Below are positions 45,226 to 53,324 of a stretch of 64,000 nucleotides of DNA, one piece after another. Position 1 is the first letter of the stretch. Every line of letters begins with the position of its first letter. The DNA is from Flavobacterium hungaricum (GTDB lineage: Bacteria; Bacteroidota; Bacteroidia; Flavobacteriales; Flavobacteriaceae), in the NCBI RefSeq assembly GCF_015182285.1, contig NZ_PRDM01000001.1, positions 1,364,001 through 1,428,000 of the forward strand, in the 5' to 3' direction. Both the position numbers and the translations under genes were made by a program. Below the pieces are notes generated by a model, which worked only from the letters and a program-made list of their open reading frames with translations, made no database searches and was not told the origin of the DNA.

Positions 45226-46278
45226 ATGAAAGCGAACATACAAGAAGATAGGGGAATAAACGAAAAGCAGGATAGTGAAAACACCCAGAATACAATCAAG
45301 AATGATTTTGCATTCACATTAAAGAGCACTTGTTTAGATGAAAACTATCACCCCTCAAGTCAAACGCGTCTGACAACCAATTTTGCAAACTTGGCTAGAG
45401 GAGCCAGCCGCCAGCAAAACTTACGTAATGCCTTAAATATGATCAACAATCGATTCAATGCATTGGCTTATCTGGATAATCCAAAAGGGGATCGTTACCG
45501 TGTAGAACTTGAAATCATCACAGTAACGATGAGTATTGATAATAAGAATGGTAGCAATGATCTACCGATGATTGAAGTTTTAAAAACGAATATTATCGAT
45601 CGTAAGACTGGCCAGCAAATTGAAGGAGTTGCCGGAAATAATTTTTCTTCTTATGTTCGTGATTATGATTTCAGTATTTTATTGATCGAGCACAATAAAA
45701 ATAAATCTACTTTTTCTATTCCTGAAAATTTTGGTGATTTGCACGGAAAACTTTATAAGTGCTTTGTAAATTCAGCTACTTATAAAGAGCACTTTAAGAT
45801 GCCACCGATCATTTGTCTCAGTGTATCGAGTAACAAAACGTATACTCGCACGGAGTATCAGCATCCGGTTCTGGGTTTTGAGTATCTGCAGGATCAGTAC
45901 TCTATCACTGATGAATATTTCTCTAAAATGGGTCTAAAAGTTCGTTTTTTCATGCCTGCTAATAGTGTGGCCCCGATGGCTTTTTATCATTCCGGAGACC
46001 TGCTTGCTGATTATACTGATCTGGGATTAATCAGCTCAATCAGCACGATGGAGACTTTCCAGAAGATTTACCGCCCTGAAATTTACAATGCAAATTCAGT
46101 GGCTGGAAAAATCTATCAACCTAACCTTAAACACGAAGATTATTCACTGACCCGCGTGGTTTATGACCGCGAAGAGCGCAGCCGACTGGCTTTTGAACAG
46201 GGTAAATATGCCGAAGAGCATTTCATTAAGCCTTGCAAAAGTCTCCTGGAACAATGGTCTGCTAATTTTACCCTTTAA
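45226..46278 (+). CDS. mesX: MesX (DUF1852), partner of folate-independent methionine synthase MesD
   Basis: The 350-residue cytoplasmic protein matches DUF1852 in length and sequence character (SSQTRLTTNFANLARGASRQ, INNRFNALAYLDNPKGDRY, near-invariant partner of a MetE-core gene). From published work on folate-independent methionine synthases (Price and colleagues), DUF1852 protein MesX is needed for activity of the MesD family, which also depends on oxygen. The next gene, 30 bp downstream, encodes such a MetE-core protein. I see no metal-binding motif that explains its chemistry. Assignment rests on family recognition and gene pairing. Confidence 0.85.
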   Translation: MKANIQEDRGINEKQDSENTQNTIKNDFAFTLKSTCLDENYHPSSQTRLTTNFANLARGASRQQNLRNALNMINNRFNALAYLDNPKGDRYRVELEIITVTMSIDNKNGSNDLPMIEVLKTNIIDRKTGQQIEGVAGNNFSSYVRDYDFSILLIEHNKNKSTFSIPENFGDLHGKLYKCFVNSATYKEHFKMPPIICLSVSSNKTYTRTEYQHPVLGFEYLQDQYSITDEYFSKMGLKVRFFMPANSVAPMAFYHSGDLLADYTDLGLISSISTMETFQKIYRPEIYNANSVAGKIYQPNLKHEDYSLTRVVYDREERSRLAFEQGKYAEEHFIKPCKSLLEQWSANFTL

Positions 46279-46308
46279 TTGATTACAACGCATTAATATT
46301 ATACTATT

Positions 46309-47340
46309 ATGAAAAAATTATTATTACCCACCTCTATTGTTGGAAGTCTGCCTAAACCTGCCTGGCTTGCACCACCCGAAAAACTTTGGTCACCATGGAA
46401 ATTAGAAGGCGATCAGCTGCTGGAAGGGAAACAAGATGCGCTGCGCATTTCTCTGCAGGAACAACAATTGGCAGATCTAGATATCATTTGCGATGGCGAG
46501 CAGACACGCCAGCATTTTGTAACGACTTTTATCGAACATTTAAGCGGTGTAGATTTTGAGAATCGTAAAACAGTAAAAATTCGTAACCGTTATGACGCTA
46601 GTGTTCCAGTGGTTGCAGGTGAGGTTGCACGTCAAAAAGCAGTTTTTGTTGAAGATGCTAAATTCTTACGTAAACAGACTAATAAGCCTATAAAATGGGC
46701 ATTGCCAGGCCCGCTGACAATGGTAGATACTTTGTACGACGACCATTATAAAAGCAGGGAAAAATTGGCGTGGGAATTTGCGAAAGCACTTAATGAAGAA
46801 GCAATAGAACTTCAAGACGCAGGGGTAGATATCATCCAGTTTGATGAACCTGCATTTAATGTGTTCTTTGATGAAGTAAACGATTGGGGAATGGCAGCAT
46901 TAGAAAGAGCCATTGAAGGTTTACACTGTCAAACTGCAGTTCATATTTGCTATGGTTATGGAATACAGGCAAATACTGATTGGAAAAAGACATTAGGTTC
47001 TGAGTGGCGACAATACGAAGAAATTTTCCCGAAAATTCAGAAATCTAAAATTGATGTGGTGTCTTTAGAATGTCACAACTCCAATGTGCCTTTAAATTTA
47101 ATGGAACTTGTTCGCGGTAAAAAAGTAATGGTCGGTGCCATTGATGTGGCCACCAACACTATCGAAACACCAGAAGAAGTTGCTGCTACCCTGCGTAAAG
47201 CTCTTGAGTTTGTAGATGCCGAAAATCTTTACCCTTCTACAAACTGCGGTATGGCCCCGCTATCTCGAAACGTAGCCAGAGGCAAGTTAAGTGCTTTAAG
47301 TGCAGGAGCAGAAATTATACGCAAAGAACTTGGGATTTAG
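46309..47340 (+). CDS. mesD: MesD, core-type cobalamin-independent methionine synthase
   Basis: The 343-residue protein corresponds only to the catalytic C-terminal half of MetE. It starts LPTSIVGSLPKP and carries the zinc ligands expected from MetE: His212 and Cys214 (VHICYGYG), Glu254 (VSLECHN) and Cys313 (TNCGMAPLSR). The FDEPAF motif is also present. Without the N-terminal half it cannot bind folate as MetE does. Pairing with mesX identifies the MesD family, which transfers a methyl group to homocysteine from a donor not yet settled. No metE or metH is seen nearby, so this may be the cell's route or a backup. Confidence 0.87.
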   Translation: MKKLLLPTSIVGSLPKPAWLAPPEKLWSPWKLEGDQLLEGKQDALRISLQEQQLADLDIICDGEQTRQHFVTTFIEHLSGVDFENRKTVKIRNRYDASVPVVAGEVARQKAVFVEDAKFLRKQTNKPIKWALPGPLTMVDTLYDDHYKSREKLAWEFAKALNEEAIELQDAGVDIIQFDEPAFNVFFDEVNDWGMAALERAIEGLHCQTAVHICYGYGIQANTDWKKTLGSEWRQYEEIFPKIQKSKIDVVSLECHNSNVPLNLMELVRGKKVMVGAIDVATNTIETPEEVAATLRKALEFVDAENLYPSTNCGMAPLSRNVARGKLSALSAGAEIIRKELGI

Positions 47341-47384
47341 TCTCAATGTATTAATTAGAATATGGTTTCCTTGGTTGAAGCCTG

Positions 47385-47421
47385 CTGTCTGTAGAATTCA
47401 ACAAAGCGATTCTGCAGACAG
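47385..47421 (+). terminator. Stem-loop between mesD and the SBF transporter gene
   Basis: CTGTCTGTAGAAT (47385-47397) pairs with ATTCTGCAGACAG (47409-47421), a 13-bp stem with one G-U pair and an 11-base loop. No T run follows, so it may be a weak terminator or an mRNA element between mesD and the transporter gene. Confidence 0.55.
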
Positions 47422-47460
47422 ACTAATGAATCTGGAGAATCTACGTTTATCCGCGTAAGA

Positions 47461-47468
47461 TATTTTTG
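47461..47468 (+). promoter_or_regulatory. Candidate -7 box for the SBF-like transporter
   Basis: TATTTTTG matches TAnnTTTG 38 bp before the TTG start of the transporter gene. Together with the upstream hairpin it suggests the gene has its own promoter. No clear -33 TTG is seen. Confidence 0.3.
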
Positions 47469-47506
47469 TAATCTTGGCTCTACGGAGAAATAATATTTAA
47501 AACACA

Positions 47507-48499
47507 TTGAAGAAATTATTAGAAGTATTAAAAAAAGCAGGTTTCGACGGTTTCCTGTTAATGATAGCCGCCATGATTCTGATGGCTTATTTTTTGCCAA
47601 AGCCAGGCATGGTCAAAGAACCTGTTTCGCTGGAGGAGATTGCTAATGCCGGCGTTTCCTTGATTTTCTTGTTTTATGGCATGCGACTGAGTGTTGAGAA
47701 ACTAAAAGCCGGACTTTCTAACTGGAAAATGCACATTGTCGTCCAGTTGACAACCTTTTTATTTTTTCCGCTCATAGTTTTGGCATTTCGCCCGTTGTTT
47801 GTCAATAACGGCTATGAGCTGCTTTGGCTGGGTGTATTTTTTCTGGCAGCACTACCGTCTACAGTATCCTCTTCCGTGGTCATGGTTTCTATCGCCAAGG
47901 GAAACATTCCCGCAGCCATTTTCAATGCGAGTATTTCCAGTTTGATCGGAGTAGTGGTTACGCCGCTCTGGGTTGGGCTGTTTATAGCTGCTGCAACAGG
48001 CGATTTTGATGTAACTCAAATCGTCATAAAGTTGATTCTTCAAGTCCTGCTGCCTGTCATCATCGGCATAAGCCTCAATTCCCGTTTCGGCGCCATCGCC
48101 GAAAAATACAAGAAACAGCTCAAATATTTCGATCAGGCAGTTATTCTAACCATTATTTACACGTCGTTTTGCAAGTCATTTTCCGAACATCTTTTTGAAG
48201 GCTTTACCGCCCTTGAACTTGCTGGACTCGCTGCAGGGATGATGGCGTTGTTTTTTGCCGTATTCTTTTGTGTCGGACTACTCAGTCGCCTGCTTGGTTT
48301 TTCAGATGAAGACCGTATTACTGTCTTATTCTGTGGCTCTAAAAAGTCATTGGTACACGGCACCGTTATGTCAAAAGTACTTTTTCAGGACAGTACGATC
48401 ACCGGAATCGTATTGCTGCCGCTAATGCTTTACCATGCTTTGCAGTTGATTGCCGCAAGCATCATTGCTCAGGGTATGGCTCGAAGAAAAGAAGTATAA
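47507..48499 (+). CDS. SBF-like (bile acid:sodium symporter-type) membrane transporter, TTG start
   Basis: The 330-residue protein has about ten membrane helices. It fits the SBF-like/YfeH family, with an early KKAGFDGFLLMIAAM helix, the SLIGVVVTPLWVGLF helix and the conserved late CGSKKSLVHGTVMSKVLFQ segment. The frame has no upstream ATG before a stop. TTG 47507 gives the normal family N terminus, whereas the first ATG would cut into helix 1. It probably moves an organic anion or related solute with sodium or protons. Position after mesXD hints at a link to sulfur amino acids, but this is only context. Confidence 0.82.
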   Translation: MKKLLEVLKKAGFDGFLLMIAAMILMAYFLPKPGMVKEPVSLEEIANAGVSLIFLFYGMRLSVEKLKAGLSNWKMHIVVQLTTFLFFPLIVLAFRPLFVNNGYELLWLGVFFLAALPSTVSSSVVMVSIAKGNIPAAIFNASISSLIGVVVTPLWVGLFIAAATGDFDVTQIVIKLILQVLLPVIIGISLNSRFGAIAEKYKKQLKYFDQAVILTIIYTSFCKSFSEHLFEGFTALELAGLAAGMMALFFAVFFCVGLLSRLLGFSDEDRITVLFCGSKKSLVHGTVMSKVLFQDSTITGIVLLPLMLYHALQLIAASIIAQGMARRKEV

Positions 48500-48514
48500 T
48501 TTTATTGATGACGT

Positions 48515-48542
48515 AACCCTTTATCTTTTTTCGATAAAGGTT
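48515..48542 (+). terminator. Hairpin after the SBF-like transporter gene
   Basis: AACCCTTTATC (48515-48525) pairs, with one bulged C, with GATAAAGGTT (48533-48542) around a T-rich loop. It is a weak to moderate terminator 16 bp after the stop. Confidence 0.5.
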
Positions 48543-48724
48543 ATCAAGGATAACGATCCCTGCTATAAAATAATGCCTTTTAGATTTTTATACTGTGAAG
48601 ATAAATGCTGTAGTATGTTATCTTTTTAAATTGTTTAAAATAAGATTTTTGTATTGTTTTTAGTTATATTTGAAGAATTTTATTCTGTTTTAAAAAAAAT
48701 CAAACCTGTTTAAAGTACTATTCT

Positions 48725-49177
48725 ATGGAACAAATAGACGCCATTGATCTTCAGTTATTAAATATACTACACGATAATTCTAAATACACTGTAAAAGAGC
48801 TTGCTAAAATGGTAAATCTTTCGGCATCGCCTGTTTTTGAGCGGATTAAAAGATTGGAAAACACTGGATATATTAAAAAATATATTGCCCTGCTGGATGC
48901 AGAAAAATTAAATAGAGGTTTCATTGTTTTTTGTAATATCAAACTTAAGCAGCACGATCGTAATATCGGGAATCAGTTTGTTAGTGATATTATGAAAATA
49001 GAAGAAGTTGTGGAATGTTATAATATCTCAGGTGATTACGATTTTTTAATGAAAGTTTCTGCTAAAGACATGAAGCATTATCAGGATTTTGTGTTTAATA
49101 AATTGGGATCAGTTGAAAGTATAGGGAGTACCCAAAGTACCTTTGTTATGTCGGAAATAAAAAATATGTATGGATAG
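48725..49177 (+). CDS. Lrp/AsnC-family transcriptional regulator
   Basis: The 150-residue protein has an N-terminal helix-turn-helix (IDLQLLNILHDNSKYTVKEL, then LSASPVFERIKRLENTGYIK) and a C-terminal RAM/AsnC ligand domain (about 65-145; VEECYNISGDYDFLMKVSA-type pattern). Lrp/AsnC proteins sense amino acids. Close to mesXD, a methionine- or related-amino-acid-responsive role is plausible. The start at 48725 lies 226 bp after the transporter gene, so it has its own promoter. Confidence 0.92.
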   Translation: MEQIDAIDLQLLNILHDNSKYTVKELAKMVNLSASPVFERIKRLENTGYIKKYIALLDAEKLNRGFIVFCNIKLKQHDRNIGNQFVSDIMKIEEVVECYNISGDYDFLMKVSAKDMKHYQDFVFNKLGSVESIGSTQSTFVMSEIKNMYG

Positions 49178-49229
49178 TTCCGTGATAGCTTATTTAGTTG
49201 AATAACGGGTTTCAAACTTTTAGTATTAT

Positions 49230-50378
49230 TTATTGTTTTGATAATTCAAGAACATATCTAAAATTTGATTTTTTATCGGATGGAGGGGGAGTATATTTCA
49301 CTTCACCATCAATTCGCATATCAAGTTCATATTTTCCAAGAAAAGTGTTTTCATATTCAAAATATCTATCCATCAATAAAACACGAGTCGGATCGCTGCC
49401 ATATTTGCTGAAAAACTGGTAATTCATTATTCTGTCATCATATTTGGCTAAATTTTTACAATTTAATTTTAGGGGATAATCATCATCAATTCTAAATTTA
49501 TAATACAGCATAAGATCAATCTGCAAATTTTTGTTTTTTTCGGAGATTTCATTTAGCAGCAAATCATAATCGCCTCTAAAGGCGCTTTTATCCTTTTTTC
49601 GATACAATAATTGGTAATAAAACTCACTTAGAAGTCTGGGATCTTGATTGACCACATCAAAATAATTTCTGGAGAAAATATAATCAGGATCGAGTAATAA
49701 GTTAATCAATGGTTCATTTTTTTTCAGTTCCTCTGATAAAAATGATTGTTCTATTTTTTTGTCAAAAGTAAAGGTGTTAATATGAACAAAAACCATATTA
49801 GGAACCAGATCGTCAATATACTCTAATCCGTAAGGGGCAACTAATGAATCAATTTTTCTCTTTACTTCATTATAAGAGAGTTTATAAGAGTTTTTTATTG
49901 AAATCTTAACTTTGTAATTATCCCGAACTCTCACAACCCCAGTAGTAAGAGTATCGATTTTTATAGTATCGCGACTAATTCCATTTTCGTTTGTTATCCA
50001 TTGTTTTTCTTTTTGAATATCGCTATCTATAATATTTCCTTTGCAGTTTAGCAATAAGTTTATACGTTTAGGAAAACTGTCTATTTTCTGAAAACCATCA
50101 ATTTCAAAACTAGGATGATTTACAAAAATTGTGTTATATCCTTCAGGCGTATCTTCAAAATAATAGCATTTTTGTTTCTTGTTATACTGCGCTGCAATTG
50201 GCTTTTTTTGATAAGATTCCAGAGTTACAACCGCATTAGTTATATTTTTTTTCTCGCAAGCATCTTTAAGATATATTTTTACAAAAGTTGAATCATTTTG
50301 TGCAGTACAATAAAAACAGCTTAAGAGAAATAAAAAAATCACTGTTTGGGGTGTTTTAAAAGTCAAGTTAATTATCAT
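49230..50378 (-). CDS. Exported protein of unknown function
   Basis: The 382-residue product has a signal peptide (TVIFLFLLSCFYCTAQN, cleavage near residue 27). An N-terminal stretch resembles a carboxypeptidase-regulatory-like beta-sandwich (KNITNAVVTLESYQKKPIAA). The remaining 250 residues are charged and unrecognised. It follows a 26-codon signal-peptide remnant and the gene at 50490 on the same strand. I propose no function. Confidence 0.65.
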   Translation of the reverse strand: MIINLTFKTPQTVIFLFLLSCFYCTAQNDSTFVKIYLKDACEKKNITNAVVTLESYQKKPIAAQYNKKQKCYYFEDTPEGYNTIFVNHPSFEIDGFQKIDSFPKRINLLLNCKGNIIDSDIQKEKQWITNENGISRDTIKIDTLTTGVVRVRDNYKVKISIKNSYKLSYNEVKRKIDSLVAPYGLEYIDDLVPNMVFVHINTFTFDKKIEQSFLSEELKKNEPLINLLLDPDYIFSRNYFDVVNQDPRLLSEFYYQLLYRKKDKSAFRGDYDLLLNEISEKNKNLQIDLMLYYKFRIDDDYPLKLNCKNLAKYDDRIMNYQFFSKYGSDPTRVLLMDRYFEYENTFLGKYELDMRIDGEVKYTPPPSDKKSNFRYVLELSKQ

Positions 50379-50404
50379 ATTTGTCTTTTTCTTTAGTAGT
50401 TACT

Positions 50405-50485
50405 TTATGCATTAATTGTCCCTGCCAATTTAGTCTGGGCAAATGTAATTATCGTTAGTAAAAAAAATAAAACTATTACTTTCAT
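50405..50485 (-). pseudogene. 26-codon signal-peptide remnant
   Basis: ATG at 50485 opens a frame of 26 codons ending TAA at 50405. The product begins MKVIVLFFLLTIITFAQTKL, a complete export signal followed by only a few residues (AGTINA). It looks like the 5' end of an exported-protein gene cut short between two related-looking neighbours. A tiny exported peptide or chance is possible. Confidence 0.4.
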
Positions 50486-50489
50486 AAAC

Positions 50490-52094
50490 TTAAAAATTTT
50501 GGTCTAAATATTCTTTTCCATCTAGAGAAAGCCAGCCTTTCTGGCCATTTGGTAATTCGAAACGAGCGTAGTTTCCTTTAAAATTGTCTAATTTTTTATA
50601 TTTAATTTCTTTCATCATTGGATAATAAGTAAAGAGACCATTTTTTTCAATGCGATAGTTTTGTTGATCTAATACGGTAATATTATCGCAGTTTTTTGGA
50701 AGTTGATTATTATAATTTTCTATTTCTATACTGGGATTTTCTGCTATTAAATAATCAAGCGTATTCAAATTAAATTTCCCGTTTTTTAGTTTTGTATAAA
50801 AACAAACTGGATAACTCATCGTGGTTCCCATCATTTCAGAATAAGATGTAATTGTATAAAGACCTTCATTTGCATATTGAATTGTTTCAAATTGTTCTCT
50901 ATTGTAGAGTTTATGTTTTCTTCTCGAATCCCCAAAATTTAGAACAAGAGAGCTAATTTCACCAGTAATATAAAATTCATCGTTTTCTGCGGTAATTTCA
51001 AAACCAGTTCCCATATCCGGAAAATACTGTGCGCCATCTGTGCTGTAAGACGCATCTTCTTTTTTATAATTTTCGCCAATAAGGTTTATTCGTCTTAAAC
51101 TGTCACCTTCAATAATTTGCATATTTGGATAAAACCTTGCAAAATTAAATGCCCGAATATTTTTTAAATTAAACTTCTTAAAAGTATAATTATAGATCTC
51201 AGTTTTTCCTTTTCTATAGCCAATTATAAAATAGTCATTACTGACAATAGAATCAAAAGATTTATTTATAACTGTTTCATTGTAAGGGTTTTTAATCTGT
51301 AATTTTTTGTTTTTTAAAGTGTCAATTGTATAAAAATGACTATTTAGTTTTAATTCATTTTGCTCAACCTGAATGTCTATTGCATTAAGATTTTTATATA
51401 CTGATACGTCATAATTTTTAAAAGAGTCATTCAAATTACTTCTATCAAATAAAAATTGAGTTTTTTCTTTTGTCGGAACAATAAAACCTTTTGAATGATA
51501 CATAATCTTTTTATTGCCTCCAAAATTTAAAATGCAATATGGTATTAAATATTCATTTCTTTGATGCTGAATTGAATCTTCTAAAACACTAACAACAAAG
51601 AAGTTTTTGTTGTATTTATAGAATCGGTAATTATCATCTTCATTGATATCATTTTTTGTTGTAAACCTTTGATTATCTAATTTTTTAAAATCAAATGAGA
51701 TAATTTTAGAAGCAATAATTGTTGAGGAATCTTTTTGTACTTGTTCAAATTCTTTTTCTGTTACTTTTTCCAATTCATATTTAAGCGGTTTAGTTAATCC
51801 TTCAAAATGATCAATATCCTCTAATTTTAAATGATATAAAGAGTTCGATTTTTTTACAAAAACTCCTTTTTCAGGATGAATAAATTGCAATTCACCTTCT
51901 TTTATTTTAAAAACTTTTTGACCGAAAGAAACTTGGGTTATTAGAAGCAAGCTGAATAGTATTTTTTTTAAATCTTTCAATTTGATATGTTTTTTGTTTT
52001 TTTTCTTATCGTTGCTGATTATGGTTTCAATTTCTTTTTTGTCTAATTCATAAGAAATATGAGGCCCAATTACAACGTACTTACTTTTTTCCAA
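50490..52094 (-). CDS. Exported protein of unknown function, uncertain start
   Basis: From ATG 52094 the product is 534 residues, but the first 38 are hydrophilic and precede a signal-peptide-like segment (LKDLKKILFSLLLITQVSFG). A TTG at 51980 (residue 39) would start translation right at that signal, giving MKDLKKILFS and 496 residues. The mature part is rich in Tyr, Asn and Lys, probably beta-structured. It ends NGQKGWLSLDGKEYLDQNF, which resembles a WG-type repeat strand. No family is recognised. Confidence 0.6.
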   Translation of the reverse strand: MEKSKYVVIGPHISYELDKKEIETIISNDKKKNKKHIKLKDLKKILFSLLLITQVSFGQKVFKIKEGELQFIHPEKGVFVKKSNSLYHLKLEDIDHFEGLTKPLKYELEKVTEKEFEQVQKDSSTIIASKIISFDFKKLDNQRFTTKNDINEDDNYRFYKYNKNFFVVSVLEDSIQHQRNEYLIPYCILNFGGNKKIMYHSKGFIVPTKEKTQFLFDRSNLNDSFKNYDVSVYKNLNAIDIQVEQNELKLNSHFYTIDTLKNKKLQIKNPYNETVINKSFDSIVSNDYFIIGYRKGKTEIYNYTFKKFNLKNIRAFNFARFYPNMQIIEGDSLRRINLIGENYKKEDASYSTDGAQYFPDMGTGFEITAENDEFYITGEISSLVLNFGDSRRKHKLYNREQFETIQYANEGLYTITSYSEMMGTTMSYPVCFYTKLKNGKFNLNTLDYLIAENPSIEIENYNNQLPKNCDNITVLDQQNYRIEKNGLFTYYPMMKEIKYKKLDNFKGNYARFELPNGQKGWLSLDGKEYLDQNF

Positions 52095-52532
52095 TTTTCA
52101 ATATGTAATTTAGTAGTCTCTAGTTCCAGCAGAATAATTGATAATTATAGGAAGCTATATTTATTCATGTTCTGGTTTTTTATAGGTTCTCTTACTTAAA
52201 CAGATGTGTTTTAATCTAAAAAGGTTGGGAGAGGAGCAAAACTTTTTACATTTTGTCTTTTATCATTATCTGCAGCATAAATTTCAAATCTTTGATTTGT
52301 TTCTTTTAATTTATCAGATGCTACAAAACCTTAAAAATTAATTTTTGGAAGTGAAACTAATATTTTTTTCTAACAAATTAAATTCTAGGCTTGTAGATTA
52401 TGGCGAAAATTTATGTTAAGTTAGAATTTTAAAGAGTTAATAAATAAGTTTTACATTTTAACTTATTAATTTTTACCAATGGAGCTATCGCACTTTAACT
52501 AACTATAATGTTTGGTGCTCAATTTGAGTAAT
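52095..52532. other. Gene-free AT-rich region between the unknown gene and the PPTase gene
   Basis: About 440 bp downstream of the biosynthetic operon (minus strand). AATAAGTT (52443-52450) and AACTTATT (52460-52467) form an AT-only hairpin that could help end the operon transcript. Only trivial frames under about 15 codons are present. No repeat, tRNA or insertion element is recognised. Confidence 0.5.
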
Positions 52533-53324
52533 TCAGGATTGCCTTGGTTTCATCCTCAGTAAATCCTTCATATTATTTGGCATATTATACATTTCAATGT
52601 TGTTCAAGTTTGATGCTAAACCCTCAAATGCTATGGCGCCCAAATAATAATCCGCAAGATCAAAAGTATATACCTGCCAGTTTTGGCTGTTTTTTATTAA
52701 GTTGAAATCGACATAATGCTGTCCGTCTGAGCAAGGTATATATTTAAAATCTTCGTCAATTCCTTTCCCTAGTGCTTTAACAAATGCTTCTTTGCGTGTC
52801 CATAACATATAAAATGTTTTTTTTTTATCGTTGGAATTTTGAATTATAACTCTTTCACTATCATCAAAAACATCTGGCAGAAGACTTGAATATTTAAAGT
52901 CCTCAGATAGATATTCAATATCAATACCCACCTTTTTGCGTGAAATGGCAATAGAGGCAAAGTTTTCAGAATGTGAGATATTGAAATGCAGCCAAGGATG
53001 AGAAGCTAAATAAGGTTTTTTATTAAAATCATAATCAAGGTAAATATTTTTAACATCTAATCTAGTATAAGCGCCTAAAAGAAGTTTTAAAATTGCTCTG
53101 TAAATGATAAACCTGTTTCTATCTATTTCTTTGTAGAACCGCTGTGCTTTTTTAATTTCAATAGAATTGAGAAATGGATATAAATAAGATTGCAAATTGA
53201 GAAAATCAGGCAAATAGATATTGTAAATGATGATATTATTTGCATTTAAATGATATTCGTTATCAGGAGATAACGGAATACTTTTGATAGTTAAAAAAGA
53301 AACAAATAGTTTAGATTTTTTCAT
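52533..53324 (-). CDS. Sfp-type 4'-phosphopantetheinyl transferase
   Basis: The 263-residue protein has the Sfp signatures VGIDIE (residues 132-137) and WTRKEAFVK (175-183), plus the substrate-side motif HFNISHSE (113-120). It transfers phosphopantetheine from coenzyme A to the serine of PCP and ACP domains, making the NRPS-PKS proteins active. Its start overlaps the end of the NRPS gene by 14 bp, so it is translated with the cluster and is presumably dedicated to it. It is the last gene of the minus-strand operon. Confidence 0.93.
   Translation of the reverse strand: MKKSKLFVSFLTIKSIPLSPDNEYHLNANNIIIYNIYLPDFLNLQSYLYPFLNSIEIKKAQRFYKEIDRNRFIIYRAILKLLLGAYTRLDVKNIYLDYDFNKKPYLASHPWLHFNISHSENFASIAISRKKVGIDIEYLSEDFKYSSLLPDVFDDSERVIIQNSNDKKKTFYMLWTRKEAFVKALGKGIDEDFKYIPCSDGQHYVDFNLIKNSQNWQVYTFDLADYYLGAIAFEGLASNLNNIEMYNMPNNMKDLLRMKPRQS

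Noticed and set aside
52380..52500. Tiny plus-strand frames near 52399 and 52479
   Set aside because: Ten codons or fewer, no supporting context.
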